From contig CAJNDS010002307.1 in assembly GCA_905221605.1 (NCBI GenBank), forward strand, positions 130,287-194,286: a stretch of DNA of 64,000 bases, in the 5' to 3' direction. The notes below the pieces were generated by a model, which searched no databases, was not told the DNA's origin, and saw only the letters and a list, made by a program, of their open reading frames with translations. The position numbers were made by a program, and so were the translations under genes. This document shows, one piece after another, positions 62,219 through 64,000 of this stretch; within the stretch, counting starts at the first letter, position 1; each line of letters starts with the position of its first letter. The stretch comes from Symbiodinium natans. Lineage: Eukaryota; Sar; Dinophyceae; Suessiales; Symbiodiniaceae.

Positions 62219-62489
62219 GTTCTTGTTCAGCCTTAGGGGTGTCTTCATTATAGGGCTTTGAGGGTGGCTCTTCGGGCCATGGCTTACAAGCTCAGCTCAG
62301 TGTTCTAGGGACTACATGGGGCGATCATGGGGAGGGGGGGGGGGGGGGGATTCTACGACCCTGCACGGAATAAGCCAGGGTGTAGGGGTTCAGGTTTAGG
62401 GTTTAGGCCCTATTGGGCAAAAATAGAGTAAGGGCACTCATTTCTGGGCATCTTAGCTATAGACCTGAACAAAGCCGGACCACAACAGG

Positions 62490-63890
62490 GAGTGATCTCT
62501 AGGTCTCTAGGTGCCCACTATCACACGCGAGCACGAGAGCTGTCTTGTCATCGCTGTTTGTCACAGGTCCTTTCAGCACCATTTTGCACCAGCAAGCGTG
62601 CAAGTTCAACGGCCATTGTCACATGCGAAAGTGCGAGCTGTCATGTCTTCATTTTATGAGCCAAACCCTTGTCAGCACAAGCTTCCACCAGCAAATGCGC
62701 AGTGACCAAGTTCCCGTCGCAACATGCCGCATGAGAGCCCGTCCATGAATCACTGCAGCAATCGTGCAATCTCCAAATGCCCAGGTTGACATGCAACCAT
62801 GAGAGCCGTCCTCCTGGCTACTATGCGTGTGACATCTCCTTGTCTGCCCCATCATGCACCAGCAAGTGCACGATCTCCGAGTGTCCGTTGTCACATGCAA
62901 GCATGAGACCAGTCCTTCCTGCTGCGTCTGTCAAGTTCTTGTCTGCACCAGCTTCCACCAGTAAGCTTGAAATCTCCAAGTACTTGTTCTGACATGCCAA
63001 CATGAGAGCTGTCTTGCCATAACAGTTTGTCAAGTCCTTGTCTGCACCAGCTTCCACCAGTAAGCTTGAAATCTCCAAGTGCTTGTTCTGACATGCCAAC
63101 ATGAGAGCTGTCCTGCCATAATCGTTTGTCAAGTCCTTGTCTGCACCAGCTTCCACCAGCAAGCGTGCAATCTCCAAGTGCCCGTTGTCACATGCACACA
63201 TGAGAGCTGTCCCACCGTCATAGTGTTTCAAGTCCTTGTCTGCACCAGCTTCCACCAGCACGCGTGCAATCTCCAAGTGGCCGTTGTCGCATGCAAACAT
63301 GAGAGCTGTGCGGCCTCGTTCATTTGTCCTTTCCTTGTCGGCACCAGCTTCCACCAGCAAGCGTGCCATCTCCAAGTGCCCCCTGTGACATGCAGCCATG
63401 AGAGCTGTCCAGTCGTCGTCGTCTGTCAAGTTTTTGGTTGCACCAGCTTCCACCAGCAGGCGTGCAATCTCCAAGTGGCCCCCGCGGCATGCGGACATCA
63501 GAGCCGTCCGGTCATTCTCTCCGCGGAAGTCCACTTCAGCACCGGCTTACACGAGCAAGTGGGCAACCTGCGCAAGGCCGTCTGTGGCGGCGTGTAGAAG
63601 CTCCTCTGCTGCTGCTGTCATTTTTCAGGCCTTGCGTGCGCCAAGGAAGCCTTTAGCAACAGCTGCAGCTCCAAATGCTCGTCCAGCACCATGGCATCCT
63701 CCAGCCTAGTGCTGCCATGCATGAGCTCTTGGAGGCACACAGGGAAACCGTGCAGCTGGCGCAAGTGGAGCTTCAGGGCAGCGACGTCGCTCAGCTCCTC
63801 CCTGGCCAAGGAGGCCAGCTCTTCACCGGAGAGCCCCCAAACGCGGAGCAACGGGCCCGACTGCGCAAATGCTGCCAAGTCCCTCTTCAT
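62490..63890 (-). pseudogene. decayed ankyrin-repeat gene, relative of the 17-kb gene
   Basis: The start at 63890 (MKRDLAAFAQSGPLLRVWGL) leads into the same ubiquitin-like block as the 17-kb gene. At 63621-63625 a run of five T replaces six, shifting the frame to a stop right after RPEK. At 63547-63549 the arginine codon AGA of the first repeat is TAA. After that, seven ankyrin repeats remain open (63534-62821), two with KHLEISSLL and KYLEISSLL. A stop pair near 62821 follows, and further repeats to about 62490 can only be read by changing frame. The name pseudogene rests on comparison with the intact copy; an intron removing the first two lesions cannot be excluded. Confidence 0.78.
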
Positions 63891-64000
63891 CGTTTTGTTC
63901 TACTACCAGGATGGCCCTTAAAAGCCTCTGAAAAATATTCCCAAGTACGGAAAATGCAAAATGTCCGAAGGGCTTACCTAGACTGTCTTCTTCCAAGCGC
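63891..64000. other. 5' flank of the ankyrin pseudogene
   Basis: 110 unique bases to the window edge, no array, no frame. Confidence 0.4.

Larger units (their letters stand above)
61372..62489. repeat. G array, family C and A2 elements, no gene
   Basis: 61382-61620 G. 61640-61760 is G-rich decayed. Family C at 61764-61885, family A2 at 62098-62218, G tract 62334-62349, and a partial family A end near 62410-62455 (ATTGGGCAAAAATAGAGTAAG, CTGGGCATCTTAG). Confidence 0.65.

Noticed and set aside
4757-62410. Window as a chromosome end
   Set aside because: Arrays occur in both orientations throughout, are short, and unique or coding sequence continues to both window edges.

Overview
This window looks like nuclear DNA of a dinoflagellate. 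The evidence is: ankyrin proteins with a short ubiquitin-like N-terminal region, an EEP-RT-RNase H retroelement, plant-type TTTAGGG repeats, and very small exons whose 5' splice sites read GT, GC or GA. The genus cannot be told from the sequence.

Layout. 2-4540 (+) is a non-LTR retrotransposon ORF cut by the window edge. From 4.7 to 62.4 kb the DNA is a mosaic of unique islands (about 50-250 bp) separated by interstitial telomere-type arrays; G below means TTTAGGG on the + strand, C means CCCTAAA on the + strand. At first sight the islands look gene-free. Several of them, however, are exons. On the minus strand, islands between 33.35 and 10.81 kb join in frame into a tryptophan/tyrosine-permease-like transporter, with codon phase kept at nearly every adjacent junction. 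A second phase-consistent three-exon 3' end lies at 61.37-60.88 kb, a third chain at 38.30-37.96 kb, and isolated methyltransferase exons at 36.0 and 5.9 kb. The telomere-type arrays therefore sit inside introns, usually C-rich strand before the acceptor and G-rich strand after the donor, as read on the coding strand.

Introns also hold short inverted-repeat elements (families A-G, about 75-195 bp). Family F acts like an introner: its terminal repeats supply the splice sites. An ankyrin gene (17.26-16.01 kb) is nested in the 4.4-kb transporter intron, and a decayed relative closes the window (63.89-62.5 kb).

50.3-59.5 kb differs. It has three foldback loci built from 21-bp units with core GGGCAAGGTC, a duplicated 1.1-1.3 kb cassette, a duplicated 0.4-kb segment, a long poly-C tract, a 100-N gap and one ORF with two membrane segments.

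Limits. Short open frames arise often by chance in islands this small. Only chains that restore a known family pattern or keep phase over consecutive junctions are given good confidence; single islands are labelled candidates. Splice sites and arrays were read by eye, so array borders are approximate.
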